From: Metaphire vulgaris
Taxonomy: Eukaryota; Annelida; Clitellata; Crassiclitellata; Megascolecidae
Length of the DNA: 64,000 nucleotides
Assembly: GCA_018105865.1 (NCBI GenBank)
Contig: CM030842.1
Location: forward strand, 13,085,367-13,149,366
Direction: 5' to 3'
Shown: positions 36,194 to 47,600 of the stretch, piece by piece
How the letters are laid out: every line of letters starts with the position of its first letter
Position numbering within the stretch: position 1 is the first letter of the stretch
Notes under the pieces: generated by a model
The model's input: only the letters and a program-made list of their open reading frames with translations
The model's database searches: none
What the model was told of the DNA's origin: nothing
Program-made: the position numbers and the translations under genes

Positions 36194-36692
36194 CACTCGT
36201 ATTCCCGAAGGTCTTATGAGAAAAAAATTGTCCGGAGACAAAAATTAATGTGTGTGTCCCTTCGAGGTAAAAAAGTTCCTCGAAACGATATTGCGTTGAA
36301 GCGCTGTATGGCTAGACAAGCGCTGAAACAAAAGCTCACTCCGGAAGACTCAAATTCGACGACCTAGTTGTCTGATGAAAATCTGATCGAGACTTATTGG
36401 CCCGAAGGACTCAAAGGCCAATGGCAGGAAATTGTAATCTGTTGTCAGATCTGCGTATTTAGTATTTTTGCGAACTGCTGCTGCCTCAGCAGCCGCACCA
36501 ACAAAGACGTGATGGGTAGATGGGTGGCAGCGACTGTGTCTGCCACGGTTACGTCCCAAATCAGGCTACGGCCGGCGTGCCACGGGATCAGGGTGAGGCC
36601 GTCCGGTCTTCTACCGTCAGAACGCGAGAGATCGGGTGGTTCTTTGACAGATGGAATGCCCGCTCGAAGAAGCGTTATATATTATTCACTCC

Positions 36693-36740
<48 letters not shown>
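36190..36740 (+). repeat. Unclassified dispersed repeat, copy 1, with (TA)n
   Basis: Contains TTCCCGAAGGTCTTATGAGA, AAATTGTCCGGAGACA, a segment GGCCAATGGCAGGAA, and CTGCTGCCTCAGCAGC, then ends in (TA)n (about 36692-36737). The same words occur in the same order on the minus strand at 57960-57500. The (TA)n is bracketed by TTCACTCCATTATATA and its inverted copy. No protein is recognised. Confidence 0.6.
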
Positions 36741-37111
36741 GGAGTGAAATCAAGACTTTTACAGTACAGTGTAGGTCTACATTCTGGCGTTTCCAGTCCT
36801 GACGTTTCCTTAGATGAAGTAGCCTATGCTAAATTCTGTCGCAGATCAGCATTATCTGATGAAAAATAAAAATCCGTACTTTTTACCACAGTCTTTATGT
36901 AGACCTAATTTTATCAGAATTCTATCAGTTTCATTTATCGCACAGTAGCTAAAAAGCATTTCAATTGCAACTGATATTCTGCAGTCTGTAGCAATAATTA
37001 ATAGTCTGTTATTCATTCACTCATTACTGAATTTAGTTTCTTGTGTAGGCCTATGCGGGCCGCGGAGCCGCCAGAAGGCAGCAATGTGGCCCGCGGCTGA
37101 AAAACTTTTGA

Positions 37112-37510
37112 GGGGGCGGAAGATGGCAGAGTGTCTTACGCGCTGAAGCGGCAGGCTGACGGAGCGGGTTCAAGCCCCGTTATCAGTGGCGGCTCTAGGA
37201 TTTGGCAAGAGGGGGCCGTTGGGGTGGCAACTTCTAATCATGGGGCCAACCATTTGTTGTTTAATGCATGTAGCATTAAGTATAGGGTCCCAACTGGAGA
37301 GGGCCACTGGGGGGCCAGGCACTCTATAGGGGGCACGGGCCCCCTGCCCCCCCCGGTGAAGCCGCCACTGCCCGTTAGTGCCCCTAGTGGCTTTCACACA
37401 GGCACTCAGGCAGTAATGCCTCCTCATCATGTTCTCTGTCCTGGGACAGGTTCATCGCTCCATTGTTTCCATTCCTCTCTGCGTCTTGCTTCCTAAGCCA
37501 CTTTAAATCA
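37112..37510 (+). repeat. tRNA-derived SINE, interrupted by a G1 MITE
   Basis: A GGGGGCGGAAGA leader, box A TGGCAGAGTG (37124-37133) and box B GGGTTCAAGCCCC (37166-37178). The body CCCCTAGTGGCTTTCAC, CAGGCAGTAATGCCTCC resumes after the MITE insertion at 37184-37370. It faces the second copy at 37640-37779. Confidence 0.8.
37184..37370. mobile_element. hAT-type MITE, family G1
   Basis: Ends CAGTGGCGGCTC / AAGCCGCCACTG, flanks CCCGTTAT and CCCGTTAG (7 of 8). It is inserted in the SINE directly after box B. Confidence 0.9.
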
Positions 37511-37639
37511 CGCTAAGTTCACGCTAAGACCCATGGAGTAGACTTTTGGAAAATATGCATCCAGGCGAAACTTTAGAGATTAGGGCTTATAGGCTCACCT
37601 TTTATTAAGGGAAATTTGCATCACAATCTGTGTTTATTG

Positions 37640-37779
37640 AACTTAGAACTTAGCATGATTTAAAGTGGCTTAGGAGGCATTACTGCCTGCGTGAAAGCCA
37701 CTAGGGGCACTAATGGGGCTTGAACCCGCTCCGTCAGCCTGACGCCCCAGCACGTAACCCACTCTGCCATCTTCCGCCC
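37640..37779 (-). repeat. tRNA-derived SINE, reverse copy
   Basis: On the minus strand: GGGGGCGGAAGATGGCAGAG (box A), then GGGTTCAAGCCCC (box B) and CCCCTAGTGGCTTTCACG, ending in TTTAAATCATGCTAAGTTC. Its 5' end abuts the 5S-like segment at 37780 without a spacer. Confidence 0.82.
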
Positions 37780-37870
37780 CCAACAACTAGATTCCAGGAT
37801 GTTCACCCATCCAAGTACTAACCGCGCTCGACGTTGCCTAACTTCGGTGTTCTGACGAAAACTGGTCGCA
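37780..37870 (-). repeat. 5S rRNA-derived segment (SINE head or 5S pseudogene)
   Basis: The minus strand matches the 3' three quarters of animal 5S rRNA: CACCGAAGTTAGGCAACGTC, GCGCGGTTAGTACTTGGATG and GGGTGAACATCCTGGAA, ending in GTTGTTGG like the mature 3' end. It covers the internal promoter (A box, intermediate element, C box) with several substitutions. The first ~25 nt of 5S are not recognisable, so it is not a functional 5S gene. Confidence 0.82.
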
Positions 37871-37884
37871 CAACGCCACTTAGA

Positions 37885-38042
37885 CCGATTTTATTCTAGG
37901 CCTTCTCTGGGGGATTCCCCCCACACACCCTCAAGTTTGAAAATTCCCCCTAAATTTTGACATTTTTGCCAGTAGTGTGACCTCCCCAATGTCTGTCCCC
38001 CCAAAAAAATTCCCCTCAATGTCTAGGTGGCTAGAATAAACA
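37885..38042. mobile_element. MITE, family G6 (TTTATTCTAGGCCTTCTCTGG), degraded
   Basis: Shares TTTATTCTAGGCCTTCTCTG and the end GGTGGCTAGAATAAACA with 54387-54564 and 52028-52437. The terminal CAGTG/CACTG is eroded. Confidence 0.7.
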
Positions 38043-38526
38043 ATCACAATCAAGCAGTTGGATCGTTGGATCGTACAGCCACTGAGCCACGAAGTCATGG
38101 ATCTAAGAATCGCATGACGTAACGTTTAAATTATTAAATTATTATTATTAAATTATTAGGCTAAATTAAATTATGGTGACGCCCTCTTATTAATTATCAT
38201 CGAGGCAAGATTACTCTGAGATTCCTCTCTATATGGTTTATAATAAATTAATAATTAATCCATTCCATGTCTCGTCATTACTTCCAGCTATGGGCAAATA
38301 ACGGTCAGTGTTCTGTTTCGGAGTGTTTAATGTCCCAGGGAGAATTTTTCTCCCTTTTTCCTCCCGGAAATTGTATCTGGACTAACAGCGGCCCCCTAGC
38401 AGAATTCTCCCGGCTTTGTCTTTCTCCCCCGGCTTTTTCAGTTCCCCTCCAGGAGCCTTTAAACACTGGTTTCGTTTATTTTTTTTAATTTTTTAACTGG
38501 TTGTTTTACAGAATAGGCTATTGGCC

Positions 38527-38529
<3 letters not shown>

Positions 38530-38582
<53 letters not shown>
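38530..38582. repeat. (ATT)n microsatellite
   Basis: Pure ATT run of about 53 bp. Confidence 0.95.
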
Positions 38583-38583
<1 letters not shown>

Positions 38584-38589
38584 GGCCTA

Positions 38590-38990
38590 TTATTACTGAT
38601 ACATTTATATAGCGCAGCGATCATGACGAGGACCAGTTAATTGCGCTTTAACAACTGTCATTTGTATGAGATGTTATAACAAGCGAGTCTTTAAAATGTT
38701 TTTTCATAAATAACACAATACAGTTAGTTATTGTAACGTTCTTGAGCAAGGAATTCCATAAAATTGGATGGCCGCGCAAAGCTAATCAGTCACCAAACTT
38801 TGCGAGTTGCGACTATGGCCGGAGGAAGGAACAGCAGTTGAACACGACTGCTGGAACCGAGTAGAGAACGACGATCATTCGACGTAGATCTGGAAAAGAC
38901 CGAGTAGATCACGCAGTAGAAGAAGTAGGCAGAAAGGGTCATTCAAGGCTCGGTAGGCTAACACACATCGCCTAAAGGTGATGCACGTTC
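38590..38990 (-). mobile_element. Degraded LINE 3' end
   Basis: Shares with 59460-59960 the phrases TATATAGCGCAG, GAGATGTTA, CACCAAACTTTG, AGAAAGGGTC and AAGGCTCG in the same order. The reverse-transcriptase tail frame is broken by stops. Confidence 0.6.
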
Positions 38991-39115
38991 ATGTGAATTA
39001 TTCGAAGCTAGTGAAACTTGCTTGTCCCTGAGAAGAGACCAGGACGCTGGGTCCTATATTACGACCGCGAAAATTTTGGTCATTGATTCGTCCAACTCCG
39101 AGGTTGAATGATAAT

Positions 39116-41472
39116 CAGGAGCGGCGCTGGGTTTGTTGGCTGGGTGGGTCTAACGCAGCGGTTCTCAACCTTTATAGTGCCGCGACCCTTTTAATTCAAT
39201 TCCCCATGATGTGGCGACCCCCCAACGGTAAAATTATTTTCGTTCGCAATGTAAACTGCTAAAAATAATAATGCTGTGACAATAAAAATGTTCGAAATCG
39301 TTATTATTTAATTGTCTCCATATCTATCCTCGAATGACAATTATAGTAAAACAACTAGTACGTCGTAACTACCACTGAGGAAATTTTGTACAGTAACAAG
39401 AAAAGAGACAACCGCATATTTCTGATGGTCTCGGGCGACCCCTGGCAAATCGTCATTCGACCCCCTTGGGGGTCGCGACCCACAGGTTGAGAACCGCTGG
39501 TCTAACGCAATATACACAACCAGGACCCGGTGTAGCATATTATAATGACTCCTATATAATAATAACTCCCACCTCATTATTATAGATAATAATATAATGA
39601 CTCCCCCTCATTATATATATAGGCCTATATATATATAATTCTCTCTATATTATAATAACTCCCTTAGTTTTTCAGAAGCAACACAGCTGAAGCAAAGGTA
39701 TACTACATTGGCCAGCAACAATATCCTGTCAGTATATGTGGAGACGGGTGGGTCATAGCCCCAGTCCGAATATTTTATTAGATGGGAAGATGAACTTGAA
39801 ATCACATAAGAATATGAAACAGCCTAGGAGACCGATTTTCAGGATATTGCATTTGAAATCAACAACGGTCTACTGTTTGCCAGAGTTGGATTTAATTAAG
39901 GACAAGGCTGTTAACGGGGGTATCATATACGGGGAACTTTTGAAGCTGATCTAGAAGGAAGACAACGCCGATCACGAGTGATGCCAGCTCTTGCCAGCAG
40001 TGTATCGAGCAGAGGTAGCAGACCTGAGACCTTGCATGGTACTAGATTAGCGAACCCTGACAAAAGGACGAAAGGACGACATACATCACTCTCCCACCCC
40101 ATACCTTGTTTTGATGTAATAGAGACGACATCTTTAGTTCTCTGTAAACACAATTTTTAACTGTTTACCAGTTCGAGAACGTTCTAAGGCAGATATTATT
40201 GCGCAGTTTATTGCGTAGGTTAAAAGGACGAAAACTCTGATATAATCGAAGGTTGATTGCATAAGAGTTAGTTGTGATTGTGGAACTGTCAGCGCTGGGT
40301 CACCTTCTCAGCCAACTGACTAAATTTCAAATCTAAAGCAGTATAGTCGTCGATAAGTATTCTAAATAAATATTTTCAAATCGACTCGACTTCTGCAAAA
40401 ATAAGACTGCACAACCAACTCAATCTAAGACCACCACACTACATCCGAACCGAGCCCGCTCTATATCTATAATATTAAAATCCTTATTCTGTATGTCTGT
40501 TACCTATTCTGATTGGTTGACTATTGGTAGACGGTTTAGTCCTTATATGCGTTGGTGGGCGATGTTCGAAGACGACGTTGCTATTGGTAAAAATTGTATA
40601 GAATCGTATTTAACACGGTTTATATCATTGCAGCGTCAGAGGGTATATTGCTATTGGTAACAATTTTTGTATATTGTGCAATTTTAACGTACATTTTAAC
40701 GTACATATCACAAATGGTCATTTTATTTTAACTCATAGCCTAATTAAACGTGCGAGGACTGTGGCGTATGTACAGTACATCATTGAAATGTTGTTGGATT
40801 CAATGATTGGGTATTTCTAGTTGGATTAGGATTATCCTGCACTGCGAGCCATTATCTTAATTTGACAACTCAGAGAAAACGGCATGGACTGCCAGCATCA
40901 ACAGCTGTTCCATTATCTGAATTTGACATAGAGAAAAGCACCAGCATCATAAGTTGCATCCATTTGCATCCATTTTCTAAATCTGCAAAGAAGAAATTTA
41001 AAAGACGAAACCCGAAACTAACGAAAATAGATTTATATTTGTGATCTCTACTAACATTTTAAATATGCATAATTATGTACATTACATGAATGTTGACATT
41101 TTACGATGTTTCAAGGATTTTGCGTTTACTTTAAGAAAATCATCAATGTTAAAAGTTGCCTCACTTGGTAAATAAATAGGCCTAACATATAAATTTGAAT
41201 TTAGTTGAAATAGGCCTACTTCTTCTGGGAGTTATTATAATATAGAGAGTTATTATTATATATATTATAATGATGGGGAGTCACTATTATATATATAATA
41301 ATGAGGGGGGTTATTATTATATGGGAATCATTATAATATTATGCTATACCGGCTCAGCCTGCCCCTCTCCCCAAATCAAAATTTCTCTGCGGATTTGCAC
41401 GATTTGCTCGGTTACCCCTGCCCGAGGCTGGGTGGGTCCGGACCCGCGGACCCCTCTCCAGCGCCGTCCCTG
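39116..41472. mobile_element. 2.36-kb hAT-like element with perfect target duplication
   Basis: Ends CAGGAGCGGCGCTGG and, on the other strand, CAGGGACGGCGCTGG. Perfect 8-bp target duplication ATGATAAT (39108-39115, 41473-41480). Long subterminal arms rich in TATTATAATGACTCC / GGAGTTATTATAATA motifs also face each other (39538-39662 and 41226-41345). Its interior has only short frames, the best being a Lys-rich 60-residue one at 40862-41044, and no transposase is recognised, so it is probably nonautonomous. A second hAT-type element is nested at 39156-39499. Confidence 0.85.
39156..39499. mobile_element. hAT-type MITE, CAGCGGTTCTCAACCT family (nested)
   Basis: Ends CAGCGGTTCTCAACCT / GGTTGAGAACCGCTG, perfect 8-bp target duplication GTCTAACG (39148-39155, 39500-39507). 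The ends resemble the CAGNGGTTCTCAAC ends of Charlie/MER5-type hAT elements in vertebrates. Confidence 0.92.
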
Positions 41473-41663
41473 ATGATAATATCATGATATATTAATGCCA
41501 TTGTAGTATCTAATTGTACACAGTTTGATAACAATACTTTAGAGCGTTTGTCAAAATCTTGTCAACAGTATCTTAGCGAAAATCTCGAACTTTTATCCTG
41601 AAGTAATTCAAGAAATGATCAGTTCTTGTGTTAATTTTAGCGCCCAGATTAAATAGATCTTTC

Positions 41664-41824
41664 CTAAATTTGGTCCATTTGACGGTTTTGGATCTTCTTC
41701 CTGTTGACGCCGTTACGGTGTCGAACCATACTGTGCAGTGCCGTCAACGTACAAGCCGCCAGCAGAGTTGCGCCTCCAAAGATGAAGCAGCTGGCAAATG
41801 AACGCGTGTGATCTTTAAGCGCTC
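41664..41824 (-). CDS. SLC16-like copy B, exon 4 and stop (aa 497-549)
   Basis: GALKDHTRSFASCFIFGGAT..., TM12, then a basic cytoplasmic tail (RHRNGVNRKK) and TAG. The acceptor is TTTTCAG. Confidence 0.9.
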
Positions 41825-44639
41825 CTGAAAACAAACAAAGCATGTGACTAAAGTAACGTCCAATTCACTGGTAAGATTAAATATAGGATTATATCACACA
41901 GTAAAGCACACACGGAAAGAAAACGTAACCTTAGTTGAATACAAATGCAAGATCAAATGCAAATATAAGGTCAAAGGTGACGAATTGGGTCATAGCTAAG
42001 AGGACGATATACCGATATACCCCCGTCGTTACGGGGTATATCGGTATATATATACCCCAAAAATCAAGCTAACTGAAAGTTTTTAATGCGTTTTGTGAAG
42101 ATTTTCAAAGTTTTTAAAAATTTATACTCCCCCCAAATCAAATTCCTGGCTACCCTCTGATAGCTAATAGCTTGCAAAACGGCGATTGATAGAAATTTGA
42201 AAGAAGTTTTTAAATATGCGAGACTAATTTTAATCACCTCCGACTAGAGGACCGTAGAAGTTTCCGACTCCCTGAGAAAATATGACCAACCCAACGCCAA
42301 TCGACATCTGAGACGGTTTCACCAGATCAGTCACGTTCGTCGCTCGCTGGCTGTGCGCTCCGCCTTCGAAAAACGCCACAAGAACTGTAACTGAAGCCAA
42401 CGACAGGTACGAAGGCATGAAACCGAGCAGTACTGCAAAGACGGCAAAGCAAGCCGCTATACCCGTGTAGAGATGAGTTCTACGCGAACGAAGAAACTTT
42501 ACATCGAATATGAATCCAAAGACGAAACGACCGACCATATCAGACAAGCCAAAGATCGTGAGAAGCAGAGCGGCTTGTTCCCTAGACGCCCCCAGTTCTC
42601 GTCCCCTTCCGGGAAGAAAGATGAGCACCGACTGAATGCATCCCTGGGTGGCAGTTATCATGAGGCAGTAGATAACGAACGGAATGTTGCAGCACAGAGA
42701 AGACCGAGCGCACGAGAGCAATCTCAGTCGTCGATTCGACTTTTGTTCAAGCGAAGACGCCAAATCGACTTCGGTAGGTTTGGAAATTTGACGGAGATCT
42801 CTTGCGGACGAGTTTTCCAATCGAGTTAGGTGTACTTCAAGTTTTGCTTCGTCGCATTGATTGCTGGCGCGCAGTTTTTCAGCATCTTCATCCTCTAAAT
42901 CTAGAGACTGGTCTGTCGTCGAAGAGAATTCGCGCGCATCTCCGTTGATCGGAGTTTCTTTATCTACGTCACTAGTCGGTGGCTCTGAATGGAATCCTTC
43001 ATCTGCGACGACGATCTCTTCGTTTTCATCTGACGATAAATTCTTTGGAGGTTTTCGGTACAGAGCGCCGCCTACCGAGCAGTGGAGCATCAGAGCGCCG
43101 GTGAGCAGCATAGTACCGAAGTAACCGTGATAGGCTACGATGGCGCTCACCGTGGGCGCCATTACAATAGAACCGAACCCGGTACCGAGAGTTGAAAAGG
43201 ACATCGCTTTACCCTTTTTCTTGTCAAACCATTCGCTAACAGCAATATAAGAGGGACTGAAAACGAGGACGCCTCCGAAACCTTAACAAGAGAATAGATT
43301 TTATCAGATATAGCATTACCTTGATAGCATATTGTTGAAGTTGAAAAGTCTATGCATGATTTCTTAAATCTATTGAAGGCTTGTTGTGGCCTTGTTTTAT
43401 GACCCTTACTTATACATTGCTCGTCTTCCACATTGCTGCAAAGTTGGTAGAAATTTTCATCGATGCTTCTGACAAACCAAGAAAAGTTCACTTGGGCCAC
43501 AAGACGAGTATTTCTAGGATTATCAATTGGGGTGGAGGTGGGGGGTGTCGGTAAATTCTAGGGTCCCCTGTCAAAAAAGTCTTCATCCCATAGCTGAAAT
43601 TGGGGAGGCTGTTGGGGGGTGTCGGTCTCAAACTGGGGGTGTCAAATATCCCTGCGAGCAGTTCATTCATTAACCATGGATTTGGATATGATTAATAATT
43701 TTCTCTCCGACAAATTGCAGTTTTTACAGTAGATGCAATTTTTCTTCTGGGGGCGTTGCCGATGATCACGACATGTGCTGTCATGTGCCAATCAATTAAT
43801 CAGCCACGCCATTACTGAAATATTATAATATATCACATTTAGCATTGGTCCTACATCCTGCCTTACAATTTGCTACATTGTGCGAAGCTACTTCGCTGGA
43901 TATCCAGTCTTCGTAGGCCTCCGTCTTCATTAGCCGATGGTGATTGGTATCCCCTAGCTGCCTAGCACATCGCGATATCTTGTATTCACACAAAAGAGAT
44001 TAATTAATTGGAATGATATTACTTTGTCCATGGGATTTCAACTGCACTCGTCACTTCAAATACCATCAGTGCGAATGAGGAAATAACAAAATATGTTCAG
44101 ATAATAATTATTGTTTGTGGAGATACGCAAGCTTCGTCGACAAACCTGCGACTAATCCGAAAGTGATGTAGACGTTGATTAGGTTGACTGCAAAGGCGCT
44201 CATGACGAGACCGAGACACAGCAAGACACCTCCCGTCACAGTCACGGCACGACAACCAAACCGATCGGACAGCTTACTAGCCAAAGGACCTTGAAGCAAA
44301 AGTAATTCAAGAAATAAATAAGTAAACAATAGATAACCAAAAATTCAACTGAAAAGACCTGTGCACTAGAACCACATCGACTTTATAATAAGATGGTTTC
44401 GGTTTCGTATTTTTCAAATCTTCCTTCTTCTTACTGTTGCCAACATTGCAATAAGCAAAAGATTGCTAACAGATTTTTCAAATGTTAGCTTTAAACAAAT
44501 GCAACCTGCAGAGTTAGTTGTGCAACTTAATATCATTATATCAAGGTAAAGCTGTTGTTGGAACTTGTTGCAAAATTAAACAAAAGCGCGCTCAAACCTG
44601 GTGCATTAGCTAATAATAATTACAGCAATAATAATAATA

Positions 44640-44691
<52 letters not shown>

Positions 44692-47600
44692 ATAATCAGG
44701 AACTGATTAGGATGGCATATCGTGAGTTTCAAGTACTGCTAGGACACTTAACAATAATTATTGAAAATAGTCTACAGTAAATCTGACAGTATAAATCCCT
44801 GTTCCAGATAACAGCAAACCGTGTAGTTTTTAGTTCTCGCTTAAATACTTCTAGACTAGTGTCTTTGTCAGGGTTACTGATGAAGGCAGACTGCAGTATT
44901 CCATACTTTGGCAGCGGCCACCACAACATGCGGCCGCCAATGGTGACGTGACATGTTGATGGAGCTACACGTGGACTCTGGTTTTACAGTAGGCGTCGAT
45001 TAGAGTCGATGTCAGTTACTTTGCGGAAACCAGCTGATGTATACCGCTGTGCTAGACCACGAAGGCACCGATGGGCAACAGCAACTATAGTTGATGCAAC
45101 TACTCATCTTATTAGAGAGAAGATCGACATCTACTGGCTTTCATACCCAATACTGGCAATACAACCCATAATCCATAATTATTAATCAGAGATAGATCCT
45201 ACATCACTCATTAGTCAAATAATTAGCGAGCGTTTGTTATTACTCTGAAAGTTATGTCAACAATTTTATTTATTGCTCCAAAAACTGCGGCAATTTGGAC
45301 CGAATTCCTGTCGAAAACTGCTTCACTTTTCAAGTTAGCGCATAGGAATAAGGAGCTACTTCGGTGCATCTTTTGAAAGCGCTTTAGAAATTAACGAGAT
45401 TTTACTTACTTACTTACACTTTATTTGCCTTCGGTCAAGTACCGCAGGTCACATACCGTTTCGTCTTGTCCTAACCCGTGATGAGTACTGCTGACCACGT
45501 AGTGACAAGTCCAGAAAATAGTGGCATGTAGGCCTATATAACTTTTGGTATAGCTTCTCATATTAGCATACATTAGCTTGTCTAATGAAATATACCAACA
45601 GTTAGAACACAGCTTCATAATTAATATTAGTCCACTTGAGCAGGAAATGGTTGCAATTGTGACTGATGTGCCTATGAGGTCAACAATCTCCAGGGGGCCT
45701 CATTTTTGTAGCCAAGTACACACTAGTCTTAACAGCTTATGGATCATTTTTCTCCATTCGTCTCTTTCGTACACCAGTCGAATTACTGATTCTATTGTGA
45801 ATCTGTGTAATGTTTTAAGACAGTCTACTAAATCATCCGCTGCCTGCCTTTCCTTCCTCTAAGTAATTTTTTGCATAATTTATATTTCGAACCAGTATCC
45901 ATATTCATTATCTTAGTATCCATATTCATTATCTTAGTATCCATATTCATTATCTTAGTATCCATATTCATTATCTCAGTATCCATATTCATTATTTTGG
46001 TATAGAATAATTATTGCTTTGCATTTTCTAAGCAGCAGTTCTAATGCTCAAAAAGGTTTCAATCGATGGTAGACCTACTCCAAATCCATTCGCAAAAGAC
46101 CAGGTCATTTCAGATATTATTCCGAGCGTGGAAGCAGAGAGACAGTCTATGAGGAATAGCCAGGCCCCTCGAGTGAAATTCCGGGTCCCTGGGCAGGGCA
46201 GTCACGGGTCCCTAAAAGTTTGAAAGTTTATATTTTTAGAAGTTTGTTCCAAAAACGGTTCTAAAGTTTTCAAAAAAATATACAAAAGTATACAAATCAA
46301 GTGTGAAAAGTTATGACATTTTTATGCTTGACAGACTTTTCAGGGCGTTAGAGTACAAGCAATGCCTTCGATGCCTCTCCCCCAAGCGCCTTCAACGTAT
46401 TCATAATATTAAATAGTATTGCATGAGATAACATTTTGCGAACCCACCCGGGCCCATTACAGATCGCCTGGGCCCTGGGCATTTGATTCTCCTGCTTCCT
46501 CGCGGCGGGCCTGGGAATAGCCAACTGGAGGAGATGACATTAATACGACTGATCTATGATTGATTGATCTATGACTGATCTATGGGATTGATTGATACAA
46601 TCTTTTGAAGATGGATTTGGAATGCCATGATTGATAATTAATTGATTGAAATAGGCCTGTATATTATAACTGGTGATAAATGCATTGTTAGTTTTATGGA
46701 CAGAATATGTATTAGACCAAATGTATCTCAATATATGCTGTTTCTTTGCTATTGAATTCGATATTGAACTTTCGAAGCTACCGTAGTAACCGTACAGCAG
46801 ATCCTGTGTCGTATTTCAAAGACATTTTCGATATTGCAATTTAATTTGATATTTAATGCAATTTAATTTAATTTAATGTTTGCAATTTAATTTTATTACT
46901 ATAAATTAAAACTCCTTTTGATACTCTTTAAATAAAGTATCCTAGCTTAAAATTTTCAAAATTAATTATGATGTCCACATGATAATCCGGATGTTTTGAC
47001 CCATTTCGTGCCTTCGCGAGTCTACGTTGAATTAACGCACACCGCCAGCTCACTTGAAAGTTCAGAGTGAACCAGTTTATGAAGAAAATCGACCTAATTT
47101 GCAGTCGACCTAAACTCATATTACAGTGAACAAATTAGTCCAGAGGGTGTCAAACATACGGGCCGCTGAAGCTCTTCATCTGGCACGCGTGTATGCGGCT
47201 GAATACAAGAAAAACACTATATGTTTAAGCAAATTTACTTTATTTAAGGCGTGTGAACCTTTTGCTGATGTTGTTAATGTCGCCTAAACTTGTGACGATT
47301 GATTAATGTCAAGGTGAAATCACGGTCATGATGATGAAATCGAACGAGCTTCACAATCCTAATAGTTGAAAAGGTGGAATAGATGAATATAATAATAATA
47401 ATAAATAATAATTATGCACTTCTATAGCACCATTTCTAATACTCAAGGTTATCAATCGATGGTACTTCAAATCCATCCGCAAAAGACCAGGTCATTCCAG
47501 AGATCAGTCAGAGGGAAACAGCAAGACAGACTATGGAGGAAATGCTAATCGGAAGAGATGTGTTTTAAGCCTAGATCTGAAAATGCTCAGTTTATGTCCA

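Larger units (their letters stand above)
33994..39107. other. Gene-free repeat cluster between transporter copies
   Basis: No supported gene. It contains the G3 and G1 MITEs, a partial 31-bp duplication (34960-34991 and 35226-35258), three (TA)n tracts, an unclassified repeat (36190-36680), a facing pair of tRNA-type SINEs with a 5S-derived segment, and an old LINE tail (38590-38990). Confidence 0.6.

Noticed and set aside
37124..37178. Functional tRNA gene
   Set aside because: Box A and box B are present, but the stem pairing and anticodon arm are not tRNA-like and the copy recurs with a SINE body.
37780..37870. Functional 5S rRNA gene
   Set aside because: The 5' quarter is missing and several internal positions are substituted; it is single and not in an array.
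42000..42160. Complete G2 MITE next to exon 4 of transporter copy B
   Set aside because: It has the ATACCCCCGTCG and CAAATCAAATTCCTGGCTACC words, but one end appears rearranged and no target duplication is visible, so I did not list it as a defined element.
42473..43124. Plus-strand frames of 87-118 residues
   Set aside because: Antisense to exon 3 of transporter copy B.
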